Source of the DNA: Bogoriella caseilytica
GTDB lineage: Bacteria; Actinomycetota; Actinomycetes; Actinomycetales; Actinomycetaceae
NCBI RefSeq assembly: GCF_003752405.1
Contig: NZ_RKHK01000001.1
Coordinates: 1,736,001-1,800,000, forward strand
DNA: 64,000 bases
Direction of reading: 5' to 3'
Both the position numbers and the translations under genes were made by a program. Below the pieces are notes generated by a model. The model saw only the letters and a list, made by a program, of their open reading frames with translations. It was not told where the DNA came from and made no database searches. Below are positions 26,890-36,627 of the stretch, piece after piece. Each line of letters starts with the position of its first letter. The first letter of the stretch is position 1.

Positions 26890-29325
26890 TCAGCGCGCGG
26901 AACGCTCCAGCAGCGCCAGCAGGCGCAGCGCGCCGCGCTTGTCCAAGGGCGAGTTGCCGTTCCCGCACTTCGGTGACTGCACGCATGAGGGGCAGCCATG
27001 AGCGCACGCGCAGGAGGCAATCGCGGCCCGGGTGTCGCGGATCCACTGCTCCGCCATCCGGAAGCCCCGTTCGGCGAAGCCGGCGCCACCGGCGAAGCCG
27101 TCGTAGACGAAGACCGTGGGCTGTGCGGTCTGGTGGTGCAGCGCGGTCGAAAGGCCGCCGATATCCCACCGGTCGCAGGTGGCCAGCAGCGGCAGCAATG
27201 CGATCGAGGCGTGCTCGGCCGCGTGCAGCGCACCTGGTAGGACGTCCTTGCCCACGCTCACCGCCGTGCAGCTCTCCTCCGGCAGGGTCCACCACACGGC
27301 AGTCGTGCGCAGCACGCGTTCCGGTCGCTCGAGGGGATAGGTCCCCACGATCTCCATGCCCGGAAGCATCCGCCGCTCGTAACCGGTGACCTGGCTGGTG
27401 ACCTCGACGTCGCCGGCGTGCCAGGTGATGCCCTCACCCCAGGAGGCCTCCTCGCGCTGGTGCAGGATCCGCACCTGCGAGGAAGTGCGCGCCCGCGTGC
27501 GGTAGGCGGCCTCCGGTGCGGCGTGCACCACCGCCACGTCGTCCTCGAGTTGCTCCACCAGGAAACTGCGGCCCTGGTGGAGGTAGATCGCTCCCGGGTG
27601 AACGCTGGAGTCGGCGCGTGCGCCATCCACGGTGCCCAGCACGGAACCGGTGCCGGCCTCCACGATCTGCACCGGTCGGGGGCCGGAGCCGCGCAGGTCG
27701 GCGAGGTCGTGGGGGCGCTCGGGCCGGGAGATGTCCCAGAACCACCCCGTGGGCCGACGGCGGAGCAAGCCGCGGTGCGCCAGCTCCTCGAGCAGCGTCT
27801 CGTCCGGCAGGCCGAAGAGCGCGAGATCCGGGCCGGTGAGGGGAAGCTCCTGGGCCGCGGCGCACAGGTGAGGTGCCAGCACGTAGGGGTTCGCCGGGTC
27901 GAAGGTGGTGGCCTCCAAGCCCTGCAGCGCTTCCGGATGATGTGCCACATAGGTCTCCAGCGCGTCCTCACCGGCTATGAACACGGCCACGCCGTCTGAC
28001 CCGGCGCGGCCGGCCCGGCCGGCCTGCTGGCGCAGGGAGACCCGCGTGCCAGGCCATCCGCTGATGACCACCGCGTCGAGCCCGGCGATGTCGACCCCCA
28101 GCTCCAGCGCATTCGTGGTGGCCAGGCCGAGCAGATCCCCGCGGCGCAGCGCCCGCTCCAGCTCACGGCGCTCTTCGGGCAGGTAGCCCCCACGGTAGGC
28201 CGCCACGCGCTCTGCCAGGGCCGCCCCCTGCTCGCCGTGGCCGCGGAGGTGCTCGCGGATGTGCCCGGCCAGTGCCTCCGCGCCGGCACGCGAGCGCACG
28301 AAGGCCATGGTGCGGGCCCCGGCAGCGACCAGGTCCGCGACGAGTTCCGCGGCCTCGGAGGCAGCGGAGCGCCGCGGCGCGGGATCGCCGTCGACCGGAG
28401 AATCACCGCCGATCGGGTCACCGGTCTGCCCCACCTCGGGCAGCAGCCAGGGGTCGTCGTCCTCGGGGGAGAAAGAGCGGCTCAGGCGCGGTTGCCAGAG
28501 CACGAGGGTGCGCCGGCCCGCCGGAGCGGAGTCCTCAGTGACCACCTCGAGGGCCGCCGGGGGTACGCCGATGAGCCGCGCGGCGGTCTGCGCGGGGTCG
28601 GCGGTGGTGGCCGAGGCGGCGAGCACCACCGGCTCGGCCCCGAAGGAACGGGCCAGGCGCAGCACGCGGCGCACGATCAAGGCCACATGCGCTCCGAGCA
28701 CACCTCGATAGGCATGGCACTCGTCCAGCACCACGTAGCGCAGGCCCTGGAGCAGCCGCACCCAGCGGCGGTGCCCGGGCAGGAGGGAGAAGTGCACAAA
28801 ATCGGGGTTGGTGAGCACCACGTCAGCGTGCTCTCGGACCCAGTCCCGCTCCTGCAGGGGGGTGTCGCCGTCACAGGTCGCGGCCCGGACGTCACGGACG
28901 CCGGCGGAGCCGAGCAGGCGCTCGAGCCCGGCGAGCTGGTCCGCCGAGAGCGCCTTGGTCGGGGAGAGGTAGAGCGTGGTGGGCCGGCGCTGGAGGGCGG
29001 CGATGGAGCCGGAGGTGCCCGCCGCCTCACGCACCGCGGTCAGAGCGGGCAGCCATGCCGCCAGGGACTTCCCGGAGCCGGTTCCGGTGGCGATCACCGT
29101 GTGCCGGCCGGCTCGTAATGCGTCTGCGGCCTGAACCTGGTGGGTCCAGGGCTCCGCCACCCCCATCTCGCGGTAACCGGCCACCAGCGCGGAGTCGGCC
29201 CAGGCAGGCCACGGCGCCGTGCGGGCCGGTCGCGCCGGAGTGGTCTCCACATGGAGCAAACGCCCGTCGGGCTCCCCGAGGGAACGCAGGAGCCCCAGGA
29301 GGTCGGGCGGCGCGAAGGCGGACAC
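26890..29325 (-). CDS. DEAH-family helicase with DUF1998 domain (MrfA-like)
   Basis: An 811-residue superfamily 2 helicase. Motif I is ATGTGSGKSLAAW, motif Ia lies at TLYLSPTKAL, motif II reads DECH (in LDECHAYRG), motif III is ASATTADP, and helicase domain 2 has GRAGRAGSDG. The C-terminal DUF1998 domain carries four cysteines (CACAHGCPSCVQSPKC) that bind a metal. The longer frame runs to 29541, but it crosses a strong terminator hairpin, so GTG 29325 is preferred. MrfA relatives unwind DNA in excision repair. Position opposite the tad operon is a fixed actinobacterial arrangement whose reason is unclear. Confidence 0.9.
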   Translation of the reverse strand: MSAFAPPDLLGLLRSLGEPDGRLLHVETTPARPARTAPWPAWADSALVAGYREMGVAEPWTHQVQAADALRAGRHTVIATGTGSGKSLAAWLPALTAVREAAGTSGSIAALQRRPTTLYLSPTKALSADQLAGLERLLGSAGVRDVRAATCDGDTPLQERDWVREHADVVLTNPDFVHFSLLPGHRRWVRLLQGLRYVVLDECHAYRGVLGAHVALIVRRVLRLARSFGAEPVVLAASATTADPAQTAARLIGVPPAALEVVTEDSAPAGRRTLVLWQPRLSRSFSPEDDDPWLLPEVGQTGDPIGGDSPVDGDPAPRRSAASEAAELVADLVAAGARTMAFVRSRAGAEALAGHIREHLRGHGEQGAALAERVAAYRGGYLPEERRELERALRRGDLLGLATTNALELGVDIAGLDAVVISGWPGTRVSLRQQAGRAGRAGSDGVAVFIAGEDALETYVAHHPEALQGLEATTFDPANPYVLAPHLCAAAQELPLTGPDLALFGLPDETLLEELAHRGLLRRRPTGWFWDISRPERPHDLADLRGSGPRPVQIVEAGTGSVLGTVDGARADSSVHPGAIYLHQGRSFLVEQLEDDVAVVHAAPEAAYRTRARTSSQVRILHQREEASWGEGITWHAGDVEVTSQVTGYERRMLPGMEIVGTYPLERPERVLRTTAVWWTLPEESCTAVSVGKDVLPGALHAAEHASIALLPLLATCDRWDIGGLSTALHHQTAQPTVFVYDGFAGGAGFAERGFRMAEQWIRDTRAAIASCACAHGCPSCVQSPKCGNGNSPLDKRGALRLLALLERSAR

Positions 29326-29351
29326 CCCTCCAGTGTGGCCGATGAGGCATG

Positions 29352-29388
29352 CGCAGACCCCCGAAGCCATCGGCTTCGAGGGTCTGCG
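29352..29388 (-). terminator. Terminator hairpin after the BCCT transporter
   Basis: CGCAGACCC and CGAAGCC arms pair across ATC with GGCTTCG and GGGTCTGCG, one C-A mismatch. It lies between the transporter stop and the helicase start. Confidence 0.8.
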
Positions 29389-29440
29389 GTCATGCGCTGA
29401 GCGGGGGGCATGCGGAGCGCACGGCGCTCCAGGTCCGGTG

Positions 29441-31426
29441 CTAGTCGCGCCTGCGGCGCCAGCTCCTGCGCTTCGGCGCCTCCGGAAGGGTGAAGGCGGC
29501 GCCAGCCTCGCCAGGCGTGCTGGGCGACGCGCCCGGCTCATGCTCGGCAGCCATCCGCACAGTGACGGTGGCGAGTTCCTCGCGGAAGCGATCAGGGAAC
29601 TGCTCGTCGAGGGTCTCGTCGACCTGTTTCTCGACGTGGGTCTCCATTCGTGCGGCGACTCGGCGTTCGAGTTCCTCGCGACGATGGCGGCGCTCCGCCT
29701 CCACCAGCACCTGGTGCTCGCCGTTGAGTGCCTTCCACAGCGCCACGCACATGGCGAGCATGACGATCATCACCGGCACCGAGGTCAGGATGGCGGCGTC
29801 CCGCAAGAGGGTGAGACCACCGGCCACCAGCAGCAGGATGGCCACCAGGCCTTCCAGTCCGGCCCACATGGCGCGCGACCACTTCGGCGGATCGAGCTCG
29901 CCGCCCGAGGCGATCATGTCGATGACCAGCGAACCGGAGTCGGAGGAGGTGATGAAGAAGATCGCCACCATGACGGTGGCCACGATCGCCAGGCCGGCGG
30001 CCAGGGCCGTGCCGCCACCGGCGAGCACGTCGATGTAGTTGAACAGCACCGCCTCGGGCTGTTCGCCCACGGTTCCGGCTGTCTCGGTGGACCACAGACG
30101 GCCCTCGCCGCCGTCTTCCCAGGCCTCGTAGATCGCGCCGGCGCCCATCACGGTGAACCACACGAAGCTCATCACCGTCGGGACCAGCAGCACACCGCCG
30201 ATGAACTGGCGCACGGTGCGGCCCTTGGAGATGCGCGCGATGAAGACGCCGACGAACGGCGCCCACGAGATCCACCAGCCCCAGTAGAAGACCGTCCACC
30301 AGCGCTGGAAGGAGAAGCCTTCCTCGCCCGTGTAGGCCGCCGTGTGGAAGGTCAGCGGGACCACGGCTCCGAGGTAGTCGCCGATGGACTCCACCAGGGT
30401 GCGCAACAGCCACAGGGTCGGGCCGAGCAGCAGCATGGCGATCAGGAAGATGGCTGCCATGCCGAGGTTGACGTTCGAGAGCCACTTGATGCCCTTGCCC
30501 ACCCCGGAGACCACCGAGATCAGCGCGATGCCCGAAACCACCACGATCACCAGGATCAGTGCGATGCTGCCCACGGACCCGTCCTCGTCGAAGCCCCAGG
30601 AGGGGATCAGGCCGAGGTGGTTCAAGCCGGCGGCGATCTGGCTGACGCCCAGGCCCAGGGAGGTGGCCACGCCGAAGACCGTGCCGACGATGGCGATGAC
30701 ATCGATGACGTCGCCGATCCAGCCCTTGACCCGGTCACCGAGCAGCGGCTCGAGGGTCCAGCGGATCGAGACCGGACGACCCTTGCGGTGGATCGCGTAA
30801 GCCAGTGCCAGGCCGATGACGGCGTAGATCGCCCAGGCGTGGAAGCCCCAGTGCAGGAAGGTCTGGTTCATGGCCTGTTCGGCCACTCCGGCGATGTCGC
30901 CCTCAACCCAGTGGTTGTATCCCTCGGCGGCACCGTCGAGACGTTCGCCATTGACGCCAGGTCGCGGTGAGGTGAAGTACTCCAGAGGCTCGGCCGCGCC
31001 CCAGAACACCAGTCCGATACCCATGCCGGCGGCGAAGAGCATCGCGAACCAGGAGAGCAGCGAGAACTCGGGCTTGTCGTCGTCCTGGCCGAGCTTGATG
31101 TCGCCGAAACGGCTCAGGCCCATGACGAGCGAGAAGAGGACGAAGCCGGCCACGGCCACGACCATCCAGGGGCCGAGACCCGAGACCACGCCCTGCATGG
31201 TGGTCTCGATGGTGTTGGCGAGCCCGGTCTCCACGGACTCGGCGACGTCACCGCTCCAGATCTGCGGCACGATGACCGAGGTGACGAAGGGGACGAGCGT
31301 CATCACCAGAATGATGATCAGGGCAGGAATGAAGACGCGGGGCGCGGGGATCCGCCCTCGTCGCTTGCGGGGCTGCGCGCTCGGCGCAGCCGATGCGCCG
31401 TGCGGGGGCCTGGGGGGAGCGCTCAA
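29441..31426 (-). CDS. BCCT-family betaine/choline/carnitine transporter
   Basis: A 661-residue sodium-coupled osmolyte carrier with about 12 membrane helices. Signature segments: GMGIGLVFWGAAEPLEYF (glycine motif of the first unwound helix) and the aromatic box WWTVFYWGWWISWAPFVG, where several Trp residues line the betaine site. Long charged tails lie at both ends; the C-terminal one (about 560-661) is rich in Arg and Glu, as in osmosensing BetP and homologues. AGGAGGA lies before the start. Divergent from the dipeptide operon. It suggests a salt- or osmolyte-adapted cell, which is inference. Confidence 0.94.
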   Translation of the reverse strand: MSAPPRPPHGASAAPSAQPRKRRGRIPAPRVFIPALIIILVMTLVPFVTSVIVPQIWSGDVAESVETGLANTIETTMQGVVSGLGPWMVVAVAGFVLFSLVMGLSRFGDIKLGQDDDKPEFSLLSWFAMLFAAGMGIGLVFWGAAEPLEYFTSPRPGVNGERLDGAAEGYNHWVEGDIAGVAEQAMNQTFLHWGFHAWAIYAVIGLALAYAIHRKGRPVSIRWTLEPLLGDRVKGWIGDVIDVIAIVGTVFGVATSLGLGVSQIAAGLNHLGLIPSWGFDEDGSVGSIALILVIVVVSGIALISVVSGVGKGIKWLSNVNLGMAAIFLIAMLLLGPTLWLLRTLVESIGDYLGAVVPLTFHTAAYTGEEGFSFQRWWTVFYWGWWISWAPFVGVFIARISKGRTVRQFIGGVLLVPTVMSFVWFTVMGAGAIYEAWEDGGEGRLWSTETAGTVGEQPEAVLFNYIDVLAGGGTALAAGLAIVATVMVAIFFITSSDSGSLVIDMIASGGELDPPKWSRAMWAGLEGLVAILLLVAGGLTLLRDAAILTSVPVMIVMLAMCVALWKALNGEHQVLVEAERRHRREELERRVAARMETHVEKQVDETLDEQFPDRFREELATVTVRMAAEHEPGASPSTPGEAGAAFTLPEAPKRRSWRRRRD

Positions 31427-31774
31427 CGAATCCTCCTGATCGTCGTGGGGTCAGACGCGAGGACGTGTTTCCACGACTGCGCGCCAGCCGGTGTGCAGGG
31501 GCACGGTACCGGTCATTCACGAACCTGCAACAGCCCGTTCAGCGAGTTGGCCACATGTCCAGCATGCGAACAGGGCGCGTCCAGGAAGTGACATGACCCA
31601 TATCGATCTGGTGACATTCCGGCCGTGGGGGTAGCCAAGGGAACTTTTTTTCGGTTTGTTACCTCTGACCAATGGAGTTTTACACGGCTGTGACATCAGT
31701 CTGTGAGACTTCCTCTCACCCACCGTGGTCGCAGGACCACGATCCCGGTCCCCATCAGACAAGGAACGACGCAC
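31427..31774. promoter_or_regulatory. 348-base gene-free divergent promoter region
   Basis: No gene is visible here. The stretch 31629-31700 is the most AT-rich of this region (run of seven T at 31645). A possible dppA promoter is TTGTTA (31656-31661), 17 bases, then TTTACA (31679-31684). The BCCT promoter must lie near 31440-31520; I could not define it. Confidence 0.4.
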
Positions 31775-33622
31775 ATGACTCCACACAAGCTGCTCCCGAG
31801 GGCCGCAGCGGCCGCCGGCGCATTGTTGCTGGGCGCGACGCTCTCGGTGCCAGCCTGGGCCGATGCCGATGAGGCGGAGACCGACACCGACGAGGGGGTC
31901 GAGTCGGCCGACGAGGTCGACAGCGATGACCCCAACACCCTCGTCGTCGGGACCTCGCAGTCCATCGAGACCTGGAACCCGTTCCAGCAGACGTACGTCA
32001 TCGAGCACCAGTTCCGTCAGATCACCTATGAGCCCCTGGTGCGCCTCAGTGCCGAGGACTACACCCCGGAGCCGGGCCTTGCTGAAGACTGGGAAGCCTC
32101 AGAGGATGGCTTGACCTGGACTTTCGAACTGCGTGAGGACGCGTACTGGCACGACGGTGAGCAGTTCACCGCCGAGGATGTGGTGTACACCTACCACATC
32201 ATGCGCGAAGACCCGGACATCTCAGCCCGGAACGCTCCGACCAACGAGCTCATCGCCGACGTACGCGCCGAGGACGACTTCACCGTGGTCTTCGAGCTCA
32301 ACTTCCCGGACATCGGCATCGAGGCCAGTGACCAGGTCATCGTGCCGAAGCACATCTGGGAGGAGCACGAGGGCGCCTGGGGCGAGTACGACAACGACGA
32401 CTTCCCGATCGTCGGCATCGGCCCCTTCCAGGCCTCCGAGTTCTCGGTGGACTCCTACATCCGATACACCGCCAACGAGGACTACTTCCGCGGCGCACCG
32501 GGCTTCGACGAGCTCGTCTTCCAGTACTACACCGAGCCCGACACCTCCATCGCGGCCCTGGAGGCCGGCGAGGTGGACCTCATCGGTGGCCTGAACGAGC
32601 AGCAGATCCGCCGCTTGGAAGGCATCGAGCACGTCACCACGAACACCGCCCCCGACCGGCGCTGGTTCGCCATGCGCTTCAACCACGGACCGCAGACCCG
32701 CGACGGTGAGGAGTTCGGCAACCTGCGCGAGGCCGTGACCGACCCGGCGGTGCGCCAGGCCATTCATCACGCACTGGACCGCGAGGAGCTCATCGAGCGC
32801 GTGCGTGGCGGATTCGGCGACCCGGCCACCTCCATCGTGCCGAACGTGTTCACCAACATCTGGTGGGAGCCCAGCGACGACATCCGCGTGGACTTCGACC
32901 TCGACGCCGCGAACACCCTCCTCGATGAGGCCGGCTACGAGTGGGCCGACGGCGCGGACTTCCGCACCACCCCCGACGGTGAACCGCTGGAGCTGCGCAT
33001 CGCCGTGGATGCCGGGAACACCGAGCGTGAGAACACCTCCCTCTTCATCCAGGAGTGGCTCGCCGAGATCGGCATCGACCTCGAGCGCGTCATCACCGAG
33101 GACGTCGAGGACCTGTTCCTCAATGGTGATGTCGAGATGTCCTTCACCGGATGGGGCATCCAGCCCAACCCGGTGTACAACCTCAACCGTCAGTCCTGCG
33201 GCCAGCTCCCGGTCGAACCGGGCGATGGTGGTACCGACACCTACTACTGCAACGAAGACTTCGACGCACTGATCGCCGAGTCCCAGCAGGAGCTGGACGA
33301 GGACCGCTCTGTCGAGCTCTTCCACGAGCTGCAGGAGACTCTGTACACCGACAACGTGATGATCTTCCTGTGGTACCCCCACGTGATGGAGGCGTACAAC
33401 AACGTCAAGATCACTGACGTCACCACCCAGCCCGAGGACGAGGGCATGATCATGGGCCAGTCGGGTCCGTGGGCCTACTGGTCCGCCCAGCCCACCGGCG
33501 AGACCTTCGGCGGCGTGTCCACCGGCGTCCTGATCGGTACCGGTGTCGTGGTCATCGTGGCGGCCGGCGTTGTCGTCGCGGTCCTGGTCAAGCGCAAGAA
33601 GACCGCCGAGGATCGCGAGTGA
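31775..33622 (+). CDS. Peptide ABC transporter substrate-binding protein with C-terminal membrane anchor
   Basis: A 615-residue family 5 solute-binding protein. Signal sequence 1-29 (cleavage after AWA), no lipobox cysteine. The mature protein begins with a strongly acidic stretch (DADEAETDTDEG). Family 5 core segments follow: YEPLVR, WTFELREDAYWHDG, FTAEDVVYTY. Residues about 580-605 form a hydrophobic helix (STGVLIGTGVVVIVAAG), followed by KRKKTAEDRE, so the protein is anchored at its C-terminus. It is the first gene of the dipeptide operon; AAGGA lies upstream of the ATG. Confidence 0.92.
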   Translation: MTPHKLLPRAAAAAGALLLGATLSVPAWADADEAETDTDEGVESADEVDSDDPNTLVVGTSQSIETWNPFQQTYVIEHQFRQITYEPLVRLSAEDYTPEPGLAEDWEASEDGLTWTFELREDAYWHDGEQFTAEDVVYTYHIMREDPDISARNAPTNELIADVRAEDDFTVVFELNFPDIGIEASDQVIVPKHIWEEHEGAWGEYDNDDFPIVGIGPFQASEFSVDSYIRYTANEDYFRGAPGFDELVFQYYTEPDTSIAALEAGEVDLIGGLNEQQIRRLEGIEHVTTNTAPDRRWFAMRFNHGPQTRDGEEFGNLREAVTDPAVRQAIHHALDREELIERVRGGFGDPATSIVPNVFTNIWWEPSDDIRVDFDLDAANTLLDEAGYEWADGADFRTTPDGEPLELRIAVDAGNTERENTSLFIQEWLAEIGIDLERVITEDVEDLFLNGDVEMSFTGWGIQPNPVYNLNRQSCGQLPVEPGDGGTDTYYCNEDFDALIAESQQELDEDRSVELFHELQETLYTDNVMIFLWYPHVMEAYNNVKITDVTTQPEDEGMIMGQSGPWAYWSAQPTGETFGGVSTGVLIGTGVVVIVAAGVVVAVLVKRKKTAEDRE

Positions 33623-33629
33623 TTCGTCC

Positions 33630-34688
33630 ATGACCTCACACACCACCGCGGCGTTGCCGGCCGGCTCTGAGTCGGCCGGCAACGCCCCGGGGGAGAAGGC
33701 ACCCCGCTCCTCCTCCGGCTTCGGGCGCTATCTCATCAACCGGATCAGCGGCACGATCGTCTCGCTGATCGCGATCGTCTTCTCCGCCTTCTTCATCTTC
33801 CGCGTGCTCCCGGGTAACCCCGTGGAGAACCTGATGGCGGAGTTCGAGAACCCTTCCCCGGAACTCCAGGCCGCACTCATTGAGGAATGGGGCCTGAACG
33901 ACCCGCTTCCGGTGCAGTTCTGGAACTACCTCACCGGCCTGCTGCAGGGAAACCTCGGCACCTCGATCCAGTTCGGCGTGCCGGTCAACCAGCTCTTCGC
34001 AGACCGGCTCTTCCCCACGTTGCTCCTGGGCGGCGTGGCTCTCATTCTGGCGGTCATCCTCGGCTACGGCCTGGGAGCGCAGGCAGCCTGGCGCCACGGC
34101 ACCGGCTTCGACCGGCGCACGGTCTACACGGCCCTGGTCTTCTTCGCCGCCCCCACGTTCTGGGTGGCGATGATCGCCATCATCATCTTCTCCCGCGAGC
34201 TACGGCTCTTCCCCACCGGGCGGATGCGCTCGGCGGGCGCCGGGGACAACTTCTTCGCCCAGTTCCTCGACGTCGGCTATCACATGATCCTGCCGACGGT
34301 GACGCTGACGCTGATGATGTACTCCGGCTATCTGCTCACCATGCGCGCTGCCATGCTCGACGAAATGGGGAACGACTACCTGACCACCGCGCGGGCCAAG
34401 GGCTTGCGCGACAACGTGGTGCAGCGCAAGCACGCGATGCGCAACGCGATGTTGCCGACCACCACGGTGGTGTTCATGTCGATCGGCAACCTGATCAACG
34501 GTTCGCTGATCACGGAGATGATCTTCTCCTGGCCAGGGCTCGGCTATACGTTCTATCAGGCGATATCCGTGCCCGACTATCCGGTGCTGCAAGGCCTGTT
34601 CGTCATCTTCGCCGGTTCGACCGTGCTCGCGAATCTGGCAGCGGACATCATGTACTGGTTCATCGACCCGAGGGCGCGTAAGGCATGA
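33630..34688 (+). CDS. Dipeptide ABC transporter permease (DppB-like)
   Basis: A 352-residue permease with six helices. The binding-protein-dependent transport motif lies near the C-terminus at YLTTARAKGLRDNVV (EAA loop). The first helix is in SLIAIVFSAFFIFRVLPG followed by NP, as in DppB. A charged N-terminal extension of about 28 residues precedes. ATG 33630 is seven bases after the dppA stop; the long upstream frame lies over dppA. Confidence 0.93.
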   Translation: MTSHTTAALPAGSESAGNAPGEKAPRSSSGFGRYLINRISGTIVSLIAIVFSAFFIFRVLPGNPVENLMAEFENPSPELQAALIEEWGLNDPLPVQFWNYLTGLLQGNLGTSIQFGVPVNQLFADRLFPTLLLGGVALILAVILGYGLGAQAAWRHGTGFDRRTVYTALVFFAAPTFWVAMIAIIIFSRELRLFPTGRMRSAGAGDNFFAQFLDVGYHMILPTVTLTLMMYSGYLLTMRAAMLDEMGNDYLTTARAKGLRDNVVQRKHAMRNAMLPTTTVVFMSIGNLINGSLITEMIFSWPGLGYTFYQAISVPDYPVLQGLFVIFAGSTVLANLAADIMYWFIDPRARKA

Positions 34689-35602
34689 GTACCGAGACAG
34701 CCACACCCTCCACCCCGCCGAGCCCGACCGCCGTCCGCCTGGCGCGGTGGAAGCGCTCCGCCGGCTCCACCTGGAAGGAGTTCCGCTCGCAGAAGGGCGG
34801 CATGGCCGGTCTGATCGGGCTGAGCTTCTTCATCCTCCTGGCGATCTTCGGCCCGGCCCTGGTGGACTCCAGCGCCCTGAGCGTCACCCAGGCCACCGGT
34901 GGCCGGATGGCCCCGCCAGGCGACGGCTACATCCTCGGCACCGACGAGTTCGGCCGCTCCGTGGCCCTGCTGACGCTCATGGGCGCCCGCGTCACTCTGA
35001 TCATCGGCGTGGCCGCAGCGTTCATGGGCATGTTCATCGGCACGACGGTCGGCATCATCGCCGGTCACTTCGAGGGCAAGATCTCGTGGGTGCTGATGCG
35101 CATCACCGAGTGGTTCATGAACCTGCCCACCCTGGTGCTCGCGGTGGTGCTGGTGGTCATTCTGGGCCGCGGCATGCTCGTGCTGATCATCGCCATCGGT
35201 GTGACGTCCTGGGCGGGAACAGCCCGGGTCATCCGCGCGCAGACCCGAGCAGTGGAGGGCCGCCCCTACCTCGAGCGGGCTCGCGCGTTGGGGGCCGGTC
35301 ACGGGCACCAGATGTCCCGCCACGTGCTGCCCAATGTGATGCCCTTGGTCATGGCCTCCACCATCATGGCGGTGGCCGGCGCCATCCTCTCCGAGTCCAC
35401 CCTGGCCTTCCTCGGCCTGTACGACCCGGACAGCCTCTCCTGGGGGATGATGCTCAACCGCGCCTGGAGCTCGGGTGGGATGTCCGCCGGGGCGTGGTGG
35501 TACATGCTCCCGCCGGGATTCATGATCCTGCTCGTGGTGCTGTGCTTCACCCTGTGTGGCCGCGCCCTGGAGACCGCCCTCAACCCGCGCCTGAGGAAGT
35601 GA
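34685..35602 (+). CDS. Dipeptide ABC transporter permease (DppC-like)
   Basis: A 305-residue permease. DppC features: N-terminal helix MAGLIGLSFFILLAIFGPAL, the periplasmic GTDEFGRS segment, and an EAA loop at PYLERARALGAGHGHQ. Its ATG overlaps the previous stop (ATGA), indicating coupling. Forms the channel together with the first permease. Confidence 0.93.
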   Translation: MSTETATPSTPPSPTAVRLARWKRSAGSTWKEFRSQKGGMAGLIGLSFFILLAIFGPALVDSSALSVTQATGGRMAPPGDGYILGTDEFGRSVALLTLMGARVTLIIGVAAAFMGMFIGTTVGIIAGHFEGKISWVLMRITEWFMNLPTLVLAVVLVVILGRGMLVLIIAIGVTSWAGTARVIRAQTRAVEGRPYLERARALGAGHGHQMSRHVLPNVMPLVMASTIMAVAGAILSESTLAFLGLYDPDSLSWGMMLNRAWSSGGMSAGAWWYMLPPGFMILLVVLCFTLCGRALETALNPRLRK

Positions 35603-35607
35603 GTGGC

Positions 35608-36627
35608 ATGCCCCTGCTCGAACTGAAAGACGTCTCGATCACCTACCGCGGGTTGCGTGGCACCGTGCCTGCCGTGCGGGGCGTGAACCTCACCCTCGAG
35701 GCCGGCCAGACCCTCGGCATCGCCGGGGAGTCCGGCTCGGGGAAGTCCACCCTGGCCATGGCGATGCTGCGGCTGCTTCCCCCGGGCACCGACGTCAGCG
35801 GGGAGATCCTGCTCGACGACGAGGACGTGCTGAGCATGAAGTGGGGCCGCCTGCGTGCCGTGCGCTGGACCGGATTGTCCATGGTCTTCCAGGGCGCCAT
35901 GCACGCCCTGAACCCCGTCTACCGGGTGGGTCAGCAGATTGCCGAGCCTTTGGAGTTGCACCAGAAGCTCACCGGCTCCGCGCTGGAGGAGCGGGTGGTC
36001 GAACTCCTCGACCAGGTCGGCATGCCCGCCTGGCGCAAGGACAGCTACCCCCACGAACTCTCCGGCGGGCAGCGCCAGCGCGTCATGATCGCGATGGCCC
36101 TGGCCTGCGAGCCGGATCTGATCATCGCCGACGAGGCGACCACCGCGCTGGATGTCATGGTGCAGGCTCAGGTCCTGCAGTTGCTCCGTAACCTGGTCTA
36201 TGAGCGCAACGTCGGACTGATCATGATCAGCCACGACCTCTCGGTCCTGGCCGACATGTGCGACCGGGTGGCCGTGATGTACGCCGGTGAGGTGGTCGAG
36301 CTCGGCAAGGGCCATGCCCTGTTCACCGCTCCGCGCCACCCCTACGGGCACGCACTCGGCTCGGCCTTCCCGGTCATCGGGGACATGTCGGCACGCAACA
36401 ATCCGCGTGGTCTCGCCGGCGACCCGCCCGACCCCTCCGACTTGCCGTCCGGATGTCCGTTCCACCCACGCTGCCCGGTGGCCCGCGAGGACTGTTCCAC
36501 GGTCAAGCCCGAACTGCTGACCGTCCCCGCCCCCGACGATCCTGCGCGCCTGAGCGCATGCCTGGTGGCGCAAGACGGCGACCCGATCGTCCCGGCGGGC
36601 GATCCCACGAAGGAGCCTGCGCTGTGA
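35608..36627 (+). CDS. Dipeptide ABC transporter ATP-binding protein (DppD-like)
   Basis: A 339-residue ATPase. Walker A is GESGSGKST (about 38-46), the signature LSGGQRQRV, Walker [13 protein letters not shown]. The oligopeptide C-terminal domain has the Cys motif [16 protein letters not shown], which binds an iron-sulfur or other metal cluster in homologues. ATG 35608 is preferred; the frame reaching 34747 crosses the permease. Confidence 0.93.
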   Translation: MPLLELKDVSITYRGLRGTVPAVRGVNLTLEAGQTLGIAGESGSGKSTLAMAMLRLLPPGTDVSGEILLDDEDVLSMKWGRLRAVRWTGLSMVFQGAMHALNPVYRVGQQIAEPLELHQKLTGSALEERVVELLDQVGMPAWRKDSYPHELSGGQRQRVMIAMALACEPDLIIADEATTALDVMVQAQVLQLLRNLVYERNVGLIMISHDLSVLADMCDRVAVMYAGEVVELGKGHALFTAPRHPYGHALGSAFPVIGDMSARNNPRGLAGDPPDPSDLPSGCPFHPRCPVAREDCSTVKPELLTVPAPDDPARLSACLVAQDGDPIVPAGDPTKEPAL

